64,000 nt of DNA from Aequorivita vitellina (lineage in GTDB: Bacteria; Bacteroidota; Bacteroidia; Flavobacteriales; Flavobacteriaceae), in the NCBI RefSeq assembly GCF_022008365.1, contig NZ_JAIRBA010000010.1, positions 1 through 64,000 of the forward strand, in the 5' to 3' direction. Shown piece by piece: positions 9,406 to 17,396 of this stretch; position 1 is the first letter of the stretch, and every line of letters starts with the position of its first letter. The notes beneath the pieces are model-generated. The model worked only from the letters and a program-made list of their open reading frames with translations, ran no database searches and was not told where the DNA came from. Made by a program: the position numbers and the translations under genes.

Positions 9406-10089
9406 TCAAATAAACCCAAGCTCCCGGGCCTTTAATAAAAGTTGTCGATCATCAGCTTCTTCTATATCGAAAAGTAATTTTATATGCCGTTTCCTTTTTT
9501 CGATGGCCGCAATAGAAAAGGGTAAGATTTCAGGTAGCTCTTTCATTTTTATGCCTTGCGAAAGTTCATACAATAACATCCTATCCCATTTATCAAGTAA
9601 AAAATCATGACTTACAGATTTCCGCAAGGATTTCAGTACACTTTTACTGTAGAAAGGAGGATCACTCAAAACATCTAGAATTGCTGGTAATAAAATGCCC
9701 GTACTAATATCCCCCTTGATTAAAAAACCATCTGGATTAATGCTTTTAAAAATGGTGTGTATTCTGTAATTATTGTTAAACGTAGTGGCTATAATTATCT
9801 TTGAATTTGGAAAACGCGCTCTAATCTCTAAACCAATATCTTCTCCAGATAAATGAGTCCCATCTTTCGACTCTGGAATTTTTATGTCCAAAAATACCAA
9901 ATCGATATGCTGTCCTGTAGACTGTATCCTGTCAAGAAGTTCCAACGCCGTATCGCAACTATTTGCTTCCGAAATAGTAAAGTTCAATGCATCATTAGCT
10001 GCCTCAATATCCATTAAAGAATTTCTATAAGCTTCAATAAGCAATGGATGGTCATCTATAATTATAGTATTTAAATTTTTTGGGTTCAT
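9406..10089 (-). CDS. NarL/LuxR-family response regulator
   Basis: 227 residues. The receiver domain (1-130) has the acidic pair IIIDDHPL near residue 12, the phospho-acceptor Asp in LVFLDIKIP and the conserved Thr/Lys positions (IIATT, FLIKGD). The C-terminal ~70 residues form a LuxR-like helix-turn-helix (LLYELSQGIKMKELPEIL, SIAAIEKRKRHIK). The start codon overlaps the stop of the histidine kinase by 4 bp (ATGA), so the two form a coupled two-component system. The target genes are unknown, but the nearby DUF6520/MauE or SusCD genes are candidates. Confidence 0.9.
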   Translation of the reverse strand: MNPKNLNTIIIDDHPLLIEAYRNSLMDIEAANDALNFTISEANSCDTALELLDRIQSTGQHIDLVFLDIKIPESKDGTHLSGEDIGLEIRARFPNSKIIIATTFNNNYRIHTIFKSINPDGFLIKGDISTGILLPAILDVLSDPPFYSKSVLKSLRKSVSHDFLLDKWDRMLLYELSQGIKMKELPEILPFSIAAIEKRKRHIKLLFDIEEADDRQLLLKARELGFI

Positions 10090-12119
10090 AATTTATCATT
10101 ATTTGGAATTGTTACGGTGATATCCGTCCCCTTTCCTACTTCACTGGAAATATTAAATATCCCTTTTAACTTTTTTGTCCGGGATTTCATATTGCGCAAA
10201 CCAATCCCATTTGTGCGTATGGAACTCGTGAAACCTTTTCCAGTATCACTTATTTTCAATACAACAAAATCACCTTCTTTTCTAAGGGAAACACAAACTA
10301 GTTTGGCTTCCGAATGTTTTATGCAATTTTGTAACGCCTCCTCCAAAATTCTATAAATATTGGTTTTAAAATAATCATCAAAACCCTCCCAATCTACGCT
10401 AGGATCTGCATAATATTCATATTCAAAACCGCCACTATCGGCCCTCTCTTTAATCAACTGTTCCATCCATCGAATAAATCGTGTATCACTCAGCATAATC
10501 TCATTTTGTAAGTCGTGGCTAATTCTTCTAATTTCTCTTTCCACCAAATCTAAATGATTAAGCAACTTCCAATGCGCTTCTAAAACCTCCCTATCCCCTT
10601 CTAGCTTTAAACGCTCCCAATTCAATCTAATCCCTAAAATTCTTGCTAGAATCCCATCGTGTAGCTCTTCCGAAATTCTGCGTCTTTCCTCAAGCTTCCC
10701 CTTCTCAATACTTGCTATTTCCTTTAATGTCAGTAAATAAATCTGTTCATCCGCTTGTTGCTGCTTAACCTCAAACTCCAATGCCTTATTTTTAGATCGT
10801 TGCCTAAGAAGCACTACAATCAAAATCAAAATTGTTATCAAAAAAATACTGCCAATAACTATCCACAATCGTGTTCGTTCCAGTCTTTCGGCTCGATGGA
10901 TATAGCTATCGGTTTCATAGTGTATCCTGGCAAATTTATTTCGAACCTTCCTTTCATCTTGATTCAATTCTTTAGTTAACGATATATGTTTTTTCAAATA
11001 AAAGTTACGCTCCTCAGTATTCGTTTTCGCTAAAAGTAAAAGAGCATTCAAAGCGTCCCGCTTTAAATCAATTTTATTTGCCAAATCAAAAGCAGTTTCA
11101 GCATTAGCTCTAGCATTTACTGTATCTCCTACTACCAAGTAATATTGTGAAAGATGGACGTAGCTCATCACAAGACCTTCTTTATTTCCAATACTATCGC
11201 GTAACTGTAATGCTTTGTAAAACGGACTAGGCAAGGTTCCAAATTCCCCTAATAATAGTAAGCTCATAGCCCTATTATCCAAAATCCTGGCATATAATGC
11301 AGGGTCCAAGCTTCCTATCTCTTTATTGGAAACAACGCGATCAAATGCCTCTATGGCTTCTTTTTGATTTCCTGTTTTCTGATATACCATCCCAATATTA
11401 TTTTGGGTGTCAAAATAGTAAATTGGTCTGCGTGTTGTTTTTTGCCAATAATTTAGAGCAGTATCATAATTCCGAAGTGCCTCATCATATTCCCCTAAAT
11501 TTTTATGGACTACCCCCAAATGGTTATAGCATAAATATAATTGAGTGTACTTCTTGTCTTTTTCAAAAAGAGCAATGGCTAGGTATAATAAATTTTCGCT
11601 TGCAGTGTACTCTTTCAATCGCCCACTGATAAAAGCCATATTATATAGCATTTTTCCAGCATAATAATCATTGCTTTCTTGAAAAAACCTGTATGCCTTC
11701 CGGTAATGAAAATAGCTGCTGTCAAGTTTATTTCTCTCCAAATAATAAATTCCATAATTCCAATGAACATTTCCTAAGACGAGGGTATCATTCCGCTTTT
11801 TGGCCAATAATAGTCCCTTTTTACCGGAATCTAAAAAAAGCGCAGTATCACTTTGGGAAGCAGCCAAATATGAAATTTTGCTATAATAAACCATTCGAAC
11901 ACTATCATCTTTAGCCAAAGTATTTTGGTGATAGGCAGTTCTTAGATTTTTCAATCTTTCTTCAGGTATTAATCTTGGATCCTTTGCCTTAACAAGAAGT
12001 GAATCTATTTTTGTCGTAGCTGGCACAACTCCAGAAGATCTTTCATTACAATTTAAAATGAATGTGCTTAAAGTAACTACTGCTATGCCGCGAATAAGAA
12101 AAGAAGGATACGCTTTCAA
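10086..12119 (-). CDS. TPR-containing sensor histidine kinase (HisKA_3 type)
   Basis: 677 residues. There is an N-terminal hydrophobic export segment, possibly a lipoprotein-like signal (STFILNC), then about 350 residues of tetratricopeptide repeats predicted outside the membrane. One transmembrane helix follows (about 420-440, IVIGSIFLITILILIVVLL), then a HisKA_3 dimerisation domain with the phospho-acceptor box RRRISEELHDG and an HATPase_c domain (EEALQNCIKHSEA, DTGKGF, GIGLRNM). The start is TTG at 12119, the only reasonable start ahead of the signal sequence, with a TAAATTTG -7 box about 25 bp upstream. It partners the overlapping LuxR-type regulator. Confidence 0.88.
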   Translation of the reverse strand: MKAYPSFLIRGIAVVTLSTFILNCNERSSGVVPATTKIDSLLVKAKDPRLIPEERLKNLRTAYHQNTLAKDDSVRMVYYSKISYLAASQSDTALFLDSGKKGLLLAKKRNDTLVLGNVHWNYGIYYLERNKLDSSYFHYRKAYRFFQESNDYYAGKMLYNMAFISGRLKEYTASENLLYLAIALFEKDKKYTQLYLCYNHLGVVHKNLGEYDEALRNYDTALNYWQKTTRRPIYYFDTQNNIGMVYQKTGNQKEAIEAFDRVVSNKEIGSLDPALYARILDNRAMSLLLLGEFGTLPSPFYKALQLRDSIGNKEGLVMSYVHLSQYYLVVGDTVNARANAETAFDLANKIDLKRDALNALLLLAKTNTEERNFYLKKHISLTKELNQDERKVRNKFARIHYETDSYIHRAERLERTRLWIVIGSIFLITILILIVVLLRQRSKNKALEFEVKQQQADEQIYLLTLKEIASIEKGKLEERRRISEELHDGILARILGIRLNWERLKLEGDREVLEAHWKLLNHLDLVEREIRRISHDLQNEIMLSDTRFIRWMEQLIKERADSGGFEYEYYADPSVDWEGFDDYFKTNIYRILEEALQNCIKHSEAKLVCVSLRKEGDFVVLKISDTGKGFTSSIRTNGIGLRNMKSRTKKLKGIFNISSEVGKGTDITVTIPNNDKL

Positions 12120-12142
12120 AACAATTCATATTTGGGGTAACA

Positions 12143-12150
12143 CAAATTTA
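12143..12150 (-). promoter_or_regulatory. Candidate Bacteroidota -7 box
   Basis: On the minus strand this reads TAAATTTG, a perfect match to the Bacteroidota TAnnTTTG element, 24 bp before the TTG start of the histidine kinase. No clear -33 TTTG was found, so it is a candidate only. Confidence 0.4.
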
Positions 12151-12154
12151 GTAA

Positions 12155-12178
12155 AGCCTTTCCATTTAAGAAAAGGCT
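12155..12178 (-). terminator. Hairpin after the small lipoprotein gene
   Basis: AGCCTTT and AAAGGCT pair across a 10-nt loop, 19 bp downstream of the 50-residue lipoprotein stop codon. The T content after the stem on the minus strand is weak (TTACTAAATTT), so termination may be partial. Confidence 0.4.
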
Positions 12179-12197
12179 CTACTTTGTAAGTCATACT

Positions 12198-12350
12198 TTA
12201 GTCCTTATCGTTATCGGGCCTTACACTGTCATCATCTCCTGTGTTTACAACTGTTCGTACTTCGTTGGTTTCAGTTAATGCAGTAGGTGTGCACGAGACA
12301 AATAATCCTGATAATAATAGTATCAGACATAAAAGTGATAAAATTTTCAT
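12198..12350 (-). CDS. Small putative lipoprotein (50 residues)
   Basis: ATG at 12350 gives a compact lipoprotein: a signal peptide (MKILSLLCLILLLSGLFVSC, Cys at residue 20) and a 30-residue hydrophilic tail ending in an Asp-rich stretch (GDDDSVRPDNDKD). The open frame extends upstream to 12413, but that extension is hydrophilic and has no reason to be translated. No known family recognised. It lies upstream of the histidine kinase in the same orientation, with a hairpin between them. Confidence 0.55.
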   Translation of the reverse strand: MKILSLLCLILLLSGLFVSCTPTALTETNEVRTVVNTGDDDSVRPDNDKD

Positions 12351-12570
12351 GATAAAATTATTTAAGTGAAATAATAGATAGTTCAGATCACCGCTTTGAT
12401 AATCTATATTCACTTGTGCACAAGGAAAACCGGTCGGGGAATACCAGCTAGGAGAGCAACTTCCTTACATCGAAAATAAATTGATAACTTAATTAAATAA
12501 GTAAGTTTTAACCTGTTTCTTGTGAAACCATACCTCCCCATGGTATAACCTCCAATTTCCATGGTAAAAC

Positions 12571-13287
12571 TTAAAATGAACGAGTTCCTATTAAGCGTTC
12601 CAAAACTTCCATATTATTTAAATATTTCTCCGAAAAAGGAATCCGCTCCTTTCTCTTTTTTAGCATTATAAAATGCTTACAACGGTTAATCCTAAAGATC
12701 TGGGATGCATTTATTATATAGCTCTTTTGAATTCGCACAAAGGGAGCCGAAAGTCTATTTTCAAAATGCTTAAGGGAATTAAAAACAGGTAGTATCCTCC
12801 CATCTTTTAAATGGATATCAACATTGTTGTTATCTGCTTTGAAATAAAGAATGTCCGATACACGAATATAGTACGCCTCCTTCGGTGAGGAAACTGTCAG
12901 AATCCTGTCTTCCTTGCTAATTTGATTTCTGCAGATTGATAAAGCTTCAAATAATGCTTCCCTTGAGTAAGGCTTCATTCTAACATCAGTAAACCCCTTT
13001 TTTAGAGCATAAAATGCCCTTTTATAATCAGAAGTCAGACCTACAAGACAAGCACTCTTAAAAAACCTATTGTTCAGAATATTTTCTTCTTGAAAGTCAA
13101 TGTCTAAAATATCCAAATCCAGCAGTATAATATTTGGATCATAAGTCATTAAAGACGCCAAAGAAAAACACAAATCCATTGATTTGCCCACCATTTTATA
13201 ATCCGAAGAATTTAAACAAAATTCCGTCATATAATCGCCAAGTTTTGAATCGTCGGATATTGTGAAGATGGTTATCAAAACTGTCAT
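12571..13287 (-). CDS. LytR/AlgR-family (LytTR) response regulator
   Basis: 238 residues from ATG at 13287; the frame also opens at a TTG four codons upstream. The N-terminal ~120 residues form a receiver-like domain (IFTISDDSK, ILLDLDILD with the candidate phospho-Asp, VGLTSDY, DVRMKPYS), somewhat diverged at the acidic pair. The C-terminal ~100 residues are a LytTR DNA-binding domain (VSDILYFKADNNNVDIHLKDG, FVRIQKSYIINASQI). No cognate kinase is adjacent. It is divergent from the RteC-like gene, with 167 bp between them, and could regulate it. Confidence 0.85.
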   Translation of the reverse strand: MTVLITIFTISDDSKLGDYMTEFCLNSSDYKMVGKSMDLCFSLASLMTYDPNIILLDLDILDIDFQEENILNNRFFKSACLVGLTSDYKRAFYALKKGFTDVRMKPYSREALFEALSICRNQISKEDRILTVSSPKEAYYIRVSDILYFKADNNNVDIHLKDGRILPVFNSLKHFENRLSAPFVRIQKSYIINASQIFRINRCKHFIMLKKRKERIPFSEKYLNNMEVLERLIGTRSF

Positions 13288-13393
13288 TTTCCAGTTCAAT
13301 AATAATATCCACTTTTATAAAAAGAAAAGTAGGGTTTCCCCTTACTTTTTGTATGGAAAAACCTTCGCATTTATTCTTTTTGTCCCGCTATCT

Positions 13394-13401
13394 TAGTTTT
13401 G
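13394..13401 (+). promoter_or_regulatory. Candidate -7 box of the RteC-like gene
   Basis: TAGTTTTG matches TAnnTTTG exactly and lies 53 bp upstream of the RteC-like start in the divergent intergenic region. A TTTTTG at 13377-13382 lies closer than the usual -33 spacing, so only the -7 element is supported. Confidence 0.4.
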
Positions 13402-13454
13402 ATAGAACTCCCCAATCTATCTAAAACTAAAAATACTTCAACCGCTAACCTACC

Positions 13455-14288
13455 ATGAAATACTGTAACCGAATTGTAGCAAATTTGGAACGGAAAATTC
13501 AAAAAATAAATTCCGAATCCAAAAATGTCTTTGAGGAAATCGAATTGGGAATCTTTCACAGTAAAAAAACATTGAGAAAGCTACGTGTCAAAATCACAAC
13601 TGAAGGTTTTTTATCTCCTGCAGAGGAATGCCTATTCTTTAAGACCATAAAACCAAAACCCCTGGGATACTTAATATATTATCTCATGCTGGCTACCTTT
13701 CAAACAAACCGGCCCCAAAACAGTAATAAAAAGATTAAAAAACATATAGAAAACCACATAATGCTATATCAAAGCTATTTTATGGAACATAAGGCGTTCT
13801 ACCAGTATCTAGAACGCAAAAGAACGGATAGGGATATAGAATATTTTTTTCGTTACAACGGCATAATAAAGTTTCATCCAGATGCTTTATCCTATTGTAT
13901 CGACGAAGGTTTTTCGACCTCCCACGATTTTATTGCAGCAAAAATTTTCGCACATAAGTTGCTTATCGAAAGACTCAATAATGAGTTGAAAAATCTAAAT
14001 AATCCTATTATCGTAGAAGCTCCTTCCATAACAACAAATATGAACTGGACAGGAACAAAATCAGATTTAATTGAATTAATTTACGCACTCCACGAAACGG
14101 GAAGTATCAACAACGGCAGTACAGATATAAAAGACTTGGCAGACCTATTTCAGCAAGTTTTAAATATTGACCTTGGTGAATACTACCGCACCTACATAGA
14201 AATTCGCTCCCGCAAAATCAACCAAACCAAATTCCTGGACCGAATGAAAAAAAATCTAGAGAAAAAAATGGCCGATGCCGATCAATAA
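13455..14288 (+). CDS. RteC-domain protein
   Basis: 277 residues, resembling RteC, the regulator of excision in Bacteroides conjugative transposons (CTnDOT). Features seen: a basic, helical N-terminal half (NLERKIQKINSESKN, FHSKKTLRKLRVKI), the family-like KPLGYLIYYLMLATFQTNRP segment, and a C-terminal helical domain with LIELIYALHETGSINNGSTDIKDLA, a winged-helix-like segment. The end is very basic (RKINQTKFLDRMKKNLEKK). It starts a block of element-type genes. It could control the expression of the HTH and replication-like genes that follow, which is inference from the CTnDOT case. Confidence 0.8.
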   Translation: MKYCNRIVANLERKIQKINSESKNVFEEIELGIFHSKKTLRKLRVKITTEGFLSPAEECLFFKTIKPKPLGYLIYYLMLATFQTNRPQNSNKKIKKHIENHIMLYQSYFMEHKAFYQYLERKRTDRDIEYFFRYNGIIKFHPDALSYCIDEGFSTSHDFIAAKIFAHKLLIERLNNELKNLNNPIIVEAPSITTNMNWTGTKSDLIELIYALHETGSINNGSTDIKDLADLFQQVLNIDLGEYYRTYIEIRSRKINQTKFLDRMKKNLEKKMADADQ

Positions 14289-14308
14289 ATAAGAATCACA
14301 CTACAACC

Positions 14309-14332
14309 TCTCACTTCTCACTTCTCACTTCT
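14309..14332. repeat. (TCTCACT)n short tandem repeat
   Basis: Three and a half copies of a 7-bp unit lie 20 bp after the RteC-like gene. It is a simple-sequence tract of the kind common in flavobacterial intergenic DNA, with no evidence of function. Confidence 0.7.
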
Positions 14333-14433
14333 AAAAAACACCCACCTTGGGCACACCTTGTGAATTTTATTCCCTCAATCTTCAAATCTTTGTCCCACGA
14401 AGGTCAAATCGTGGAAAAAGTTACCAATCAAAA

Positions 14434-14489
14434 AAAGCCATAACCTTTGGTAGCTTTTTAAAATCCCCGCCTTTGAGCGGGGATTTTTT
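14434..14489 (+). terminator. Tandem hairpins ending in a strong terminator
   Basis: The first hairpin pairs AAAAAGC with GCTTTTT around an ACC/GGT inner stem (about 14434-14461). The second, AAATCCCCGC - CTTTGA - GCGGGGATTTTTT (14461-14489), is a textbook Rho-independent terminator. They lie between the RteC-like gene and the HTH gene, so these are likely separate transcripts or an attenuated unit. Confidence 0.85.
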
Positions 14490-14510
14490 CTCATCTAAAA
14501 TCTAATTCTT

Positions 14511-14789
14511 ATGCCAGCCACTATTATTACAACGGAAGATTTAATGGAATTTAAACTCGAACTCTTCAATGAAATTAAAAAATTAGTAGAGCAACTATCT
14601 GCTCCTTCAGAAACAAAAGTATATCTCAAATCTGCTGAGGTAATGGAAATGCTCTCCATCAGTCCAGGAACTTTGCAGAACCTCCGAATAAATGGTACAC
14701 TACCCTACTCAAAAATTGGAGGAATTATTCTATATGAACTTAAAGAAATTGAACGGGTAATGGAAGAAAATAAAGTTTCAAGCTATTAA
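14511..14789 (+). CDS. Helix-turn-helix (excisionase/MerR-like) DNA-binding protein
   Basis: 92 residues. The first ~35 residues are acidic and helical (FKLELFNEIKKLVEQL). Residues ~42-85 form a winged HTH of the HTH_17/excisionase type (VYLKSAEVMEMLSISPGTLQNLRINGTLPYSKIGGIILYELKEIE). Such proteins are standard in Bacteroidota mobile elements next to RteC or replication genes. It follows the terminator by 22 bp and precedes the initiator-like gene by 43 bp. Confidence 0.82.
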   Translation: MPATIITTEDLMEFKLELFNEIKKLVEQLSAPSETKVYLKSAEVMEMLSISPGTLQNLRINGTLPYSKIGGIILYELKEIERVMEENKVSSY

Positions 14790-14832
14790 ATCGCTCTCAA
14801 TCAGTATGCGAATATTATTATAATACAAACCA

Positions 14833-15498
14833 ATGTCCAATGTCAACTACATCGCACACTTAAACGCTTTCTTTATGACTATCGCCAAAGATTCCCGTCT
14901 TAACCCAACCCACATAAGCCTTTATATGGCCTTATTCAACATTTGGAACATCAACCGCTTTCCAGAAGACTTTATCATAATCCGCGATGAAATTATGAAG
15001 CTGTCAAAAATCGGCTCAAAATCAACATACCACCGTTGTTTAAAACAATTGGATAGCTGGAAATATATTCGATACATTCCTTCCCACAATTCCTTTATAG
15101 GCAGTAGGGTTAGCTTGTTCATTTTCGGGACAACCTCTAAACAACCCTTGAACTCGCCCGTCCCAAATCAAGGACAACCCTTAGTACCATATATAAACAA
15201 TAACAAACAAAATCAAAACCTATTTAAACGGGAACTCCCACAAAACGAAGAAATAGTAATTTCATTTTTTTCTGAAAATGATTGGCCAAAAATCGAGGCC
15301 CAAAAATTCTATGCCCATTACAGCGCCATAGGATGGCGTATTGGCGGAAAAATAAAAATGATGGATTGGTACGCCTCCGCCAAAAGTTGGATGCTAAAAG
15401 CCAAAGACCTCAACCTAAAGCAAACCCCACTCCCCCAGTCCCAAAATCGGGACAACTTAAAAACCACCAAATCCAAAAACTATAAAGAACCCCTTTAA
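14833..15498 (+). CDS. DnaD/replisome-organiser-like protein
   Basis: 221 residues. Residues ~1-100 look like a winged helix (LNPTHISLYMALFNIWNINRF, MKLSKIGSKSTYHRCLKQLD). After a Pro/Gln/Asn-rich linker comes a C-terminal segment (FYAHYSAIGWRIGG, MMDWYASAKSWML) that follows the phage replisome-organiser/DnaD pattern of a GW..G motif followed by dW.....W. With the DnaC-like ATPase downstream it would form an initiator plus helicase-loader pair. Homologues are usually labelled transcriptional regulator, so the replication role is inference from the C-terminal pattern and the neighbour. Confidence 0.6.
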   Translation: MSNVNYIAHLNAFFMTIAKDSRLNPTHISLYMALFNIWNINRFPEDFIIIRDEIMKLSKIGSKSTYHRCLKQLDSWKYIRYIPSHNSFIGSRVSLFIFGTTSKQPLNSPVPNQGQPLVPYINNNKQNQNLFKRELPQNEEIVISFFSENDWPKIEAQKFYAHYSAIGWRIGGKIKMMDWYASAKSWMLKAKDLNLKQTPLPQSQNRDNLKTTKSKNYKEPL

Positions 15499-15535
15499 TC
15501 GAAAAAAACGAAGTACTAATAACAGTCACGACAAA

Positions 15536-15587
15536 GGTTCTTGAGTGTTTTCTTTAGCTCGGAGAGCAAAAGAAAAAGTACCGTAAG
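15536..15587. repeat. Interspersed hairpin repeat, copy A
   Basis: Unit of the form TGAGTGT - hairpin - AGTA(T/C)CG. Here the stem is TTTTCTTTAGCTC paired with GAGCAAAAGAAAA (15548-15576) and the tail is AAGTACCGTAAG. Related copies lie at 16427-16464, 16479-16526 and, inverted, 17264-17288. Confidence 0.75.
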
Positions 15588-15613
15588 ACAAACAAAGGTT
15601 CCTGGGCCGTGAT

Positions 15614-15633
15614 CCCTAAGCAGAGTTGAAGGG
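15614..15633. repeat. Degenerate copy of the CCCTGAGCGGAGTCGAAGGG repeat
   Basis: CCCTAAGCAGAGTTGAAGGG differs at three positions from a short palindromic motif that I recall as widespread in flavobacterial intergenic DNA. The same motif family occurs in frame inside the next gene (16236-16255). Confidence 0.55.
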
Positions 15634-15687
15634 AGTCGAAGAAAGCCGAAGGCCCACAACCGACAACTGATAACTCACAACCCACAA

Positions 15688-16386
15688 ATGAAAACCCTAC
15701 CCAAATACCACCCAACCACCCCGCACATCCTCATCGAAGGTGGCGTAGAATTTCATTTAGGTAAAATGAAAGGAGACACCATCAATTACGATTTTTCGAA
15801 AATGCTCATATACCTCAACGCAAAAGGAAAACTACTATTCGGAAAAGAATTCAAAATCCACGAAGAAGACCATCAAATAATCTATCAGCTATGCCTCTAC
15901 TTCATCAAAGATGACGTCAGTTGTCCAAAATTCAATATCGACCCAACTAAGGGAATACTACTCAGTGGCCCCGTAGGCTGTGGCAAAACAACATTAATGA
16001 AATTAATGCGACACCTAGTCCCCCATCGTCGTCCCTATGATATCATCCCCACCAGAAATATCGTATTCGGCTTCAACAACCTCGGATATTCCATTATCGA
16101 ACAATATGGCAACAGCAATTTCTACTGTTTTGACGACCTAGGCGTAGAACCCGAAGGAAAGCACTTTGGCAAAGACTGTAATGTAATGGGAGAAATCCTC
16201 CTCTCACGTCACGAATTATTTCTAAAAAACCCGGTCCCCGAGCGGAGCCGAGGGGTAACTCACATAACCACAAACCTCAACGCCGAAGAAATCGAAAACC
16301 GCTACGGCAACCGAGTACGCAGCCGTCTCCGCGAAATGGTAAACGTAATAGGCTTCGACAAAACCACAAAAGACAAACGAAAATGA
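15688..16386 (+). CDS. DnaC-like AAA+ ATPase with an in-frame repeat insertion
   Basis: 232 residues. Walker A is GPVGCGKTTLM (about residue 94). The Walker B region is FYCFDDLGVEPEG, sensor 1 is THITTNL, and the arginine-rich end is YGNRVRSRLREM. This layout matches DnaC/IstB-like helicase-loader or primosomal ATPases. Between LLSRHELFLKN and THITTNL there is an extra PVPERSRGV stretch encoded by CCCCGAGCGGAGCCGAGGGG (16236-16255), a palindromic intergenic repeat type. The frame is kept, and the site is a loop just before sensor 1, so the protein is probably functional. It follows the initiator-like gene by 189 bp. Confidence 0.8.
   Translation: MKTLPKYHPTTPHILIEGGVEFHLGKMKGDTINYDFSKMLIYLNAKGKLLFGKEFKIHEEDHQIIYQLCLYFIKDDVSCPKFNIDPTKGILLSGPVGCGKTTLMKLMRHLVPHRRPYDIIPTRNIVFGFNNLGYSIIEQYGNSNFYCFDDLGVEPEGKHFGKDCNVMGEILLSRHELFLKNPVPERSRGVTHITTNLNAEEIENRYGNRVRSRLREMVNVIGFDKTTKDKRK
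16236..16255. repeat. Palindromic repeat inserted inside the ATPase gene
   Basis: CCCCGAGCGGAGCCGAGGGG reads as PERSRG in frame. It belongs to the same family as the degenerate intergenic copy at 15614-15633 and adds about eight residues (24 bp) relative to the usual spacing between these ATPase motifs, as judged from family memory. Confidence 0.7.
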
Positions 16387-16426
16387 AACTAAAAAAGTTT
16401 TACCGTTTCCAAACCAATTCCAGGTA

Positions 16427-16464
16427 CCTGAGTGTCCCGATTTTTCTGCGGGACGTATCGAAGG
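16427..16464. repeat. Interspersed hairpin repeat, copy B
   Basis: CCTGAGTGT, then a hairpin with stem GTCCCG/CGGGAC (16434-16439 with 16449-16454), then GTATCGAAGG. The flanks match copy C almost exactly although the hairpin sequence differs. Confidence 0.75.
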
Positions 16465-16478
16465 TCCAATTTAAGGTG

Positions 16479-16526
16479 CCTGAGTGTTTTCTCTTGCCAG
16501 TAGAGCAAGAGAAAAAGTATCGAAGG
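16479..16526. repeat. Interspersed hairpin repeat, copy C
   Basis: CCTGAGTGT, then a perfect 11-bp stem TTTTCTCTTGC/GCAAGAGAAAA, then GTATCGAAGG. It lies only 14 bp after copy B, between the ATPase gene and the acidic protein gene. Confidence 0.8.
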
Positions 16527-16603
16527 CCTCAACTCATAACCTCATAAACTTTTAACCTCCTAACCACTAAACTCATCAACATCAAACCCCAAAAAATAAA
16601 CTA

Positions 16604-17215
16604 ATGAACACCACCCCCTTCTGGCACTGGTTCACCGCCAACGAAAAAACACTCCGAAACATCCACTCCCTTTCAGACAAAGGAAGAGAAGAACTACTCT
16701 ATTGGTTCTCTAAGCATCTCGAATACTACAGCCCTAAAATAGGCTATAGATTTATAATTCCTCCCGAAAATCAAGACCTACCCACCCTAGCCTTTTCCAC
16801 CTGTGGAGATCCCGAAGTCGGAGCCCTCATTCTTCACCTAATGGAATCAGCCCCAAAAAATAAAGACTGGATCATCACTGCCTACATAACCTCTCTGGCA
16901 GACCAAGATCCAGACTACTTCGAAAAGGAATATTGCTTAAATGGAATTTGTCTCAAACCCTCCAATATAAAATTCTGGGCCCTGCTCATTGACCCCGACA
17001 CCGATCAATTTATCTTGGGAATCATTCTCGATTTTCCAATCAACAAGTACGATTCTGATTTACTTCGCGAAATTGTGGGGATTATACTCAACGACACCCT
17101 TGGAGAAGAACGCTTTAAACACTACATAGAAGACTTTATCATCAAATCCCAAATCCCCCAAGATGAAGAATTATTCGAGTTAAAAGATTTAAAATTATTT
17201 CTGGAAGGCTTATAA
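16604..17215 (+). CDS. Uncharacterised acidic protein (FWHWF N-terminus)
   Basis: 203 residues, acidic (many Asp/Glu, low Lys/Arg), with no signal peptide or transmembrane helix. The opening TPFWHWFTANEKTL, the middle EVGALILHLMESAPKNKDWIITAY and the late GIILNDTLGEERF segment recall a loosely defined family of FW.WF.. proteins sometimes seen with polymorphic toxin or mobile loci. I cannot name it securely. It is the last gene of the element-like block and is flanked on both sides by the interspersed hairpin repeats. Confidence 0.6.
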   Translation: MNTTPFWHWFTANEKTLRNIHSLSDKGREELLYWFSKHLEYYSPKIGYRFIIPPENQDLPTLAFSTCGDPEVGALILHLMESAPKNKDWIITAYITSLADQDPDYFEKEYCLNGICLKPSNIKFWALLIDPDTDQFILGIILDFPINKYDSDLLREIVGIILNDTLGEERFKHYIEDFIIKSQIPQDEELFELKDLKLFLEGL

Positions 17216-17263
17216 CTATTTCAAGCAGTTTATTGTACTCATTAATACATACTGAGCGTAGGT

Positions 17264-17288
17264 GCCTGAAGAGAAAACACTCAGGCCT
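17264..17288. repeat. Interspersed hairpin repeat, copy D (inverted, partial)
   Basis: The reverse complement contains CCTGAGTGTTTTCTCTT, matching the left part of copy C. It lies in the gap between the acidic-protein gene and the convergent lipid kinase gene and closes the repeat-flanked block. Confidence 0.6.
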
Positions 17289-17396
17289 GAACACTGACCA
17301 CTGTAAGCGAAGTCTGAGGCAGAGTTTTAATATTGTTGCATAAAACTAGGACCTAATTCTTAAGAAAATTTAAAGTGTTACCCTTTCCGAAAAAAA

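Noticed and set aside
14309-14332. (TCTCACT)n tract considered as a phase-variation switch
   Set aside because: It lies outside any coding frame and has no clear promoter spacing role.
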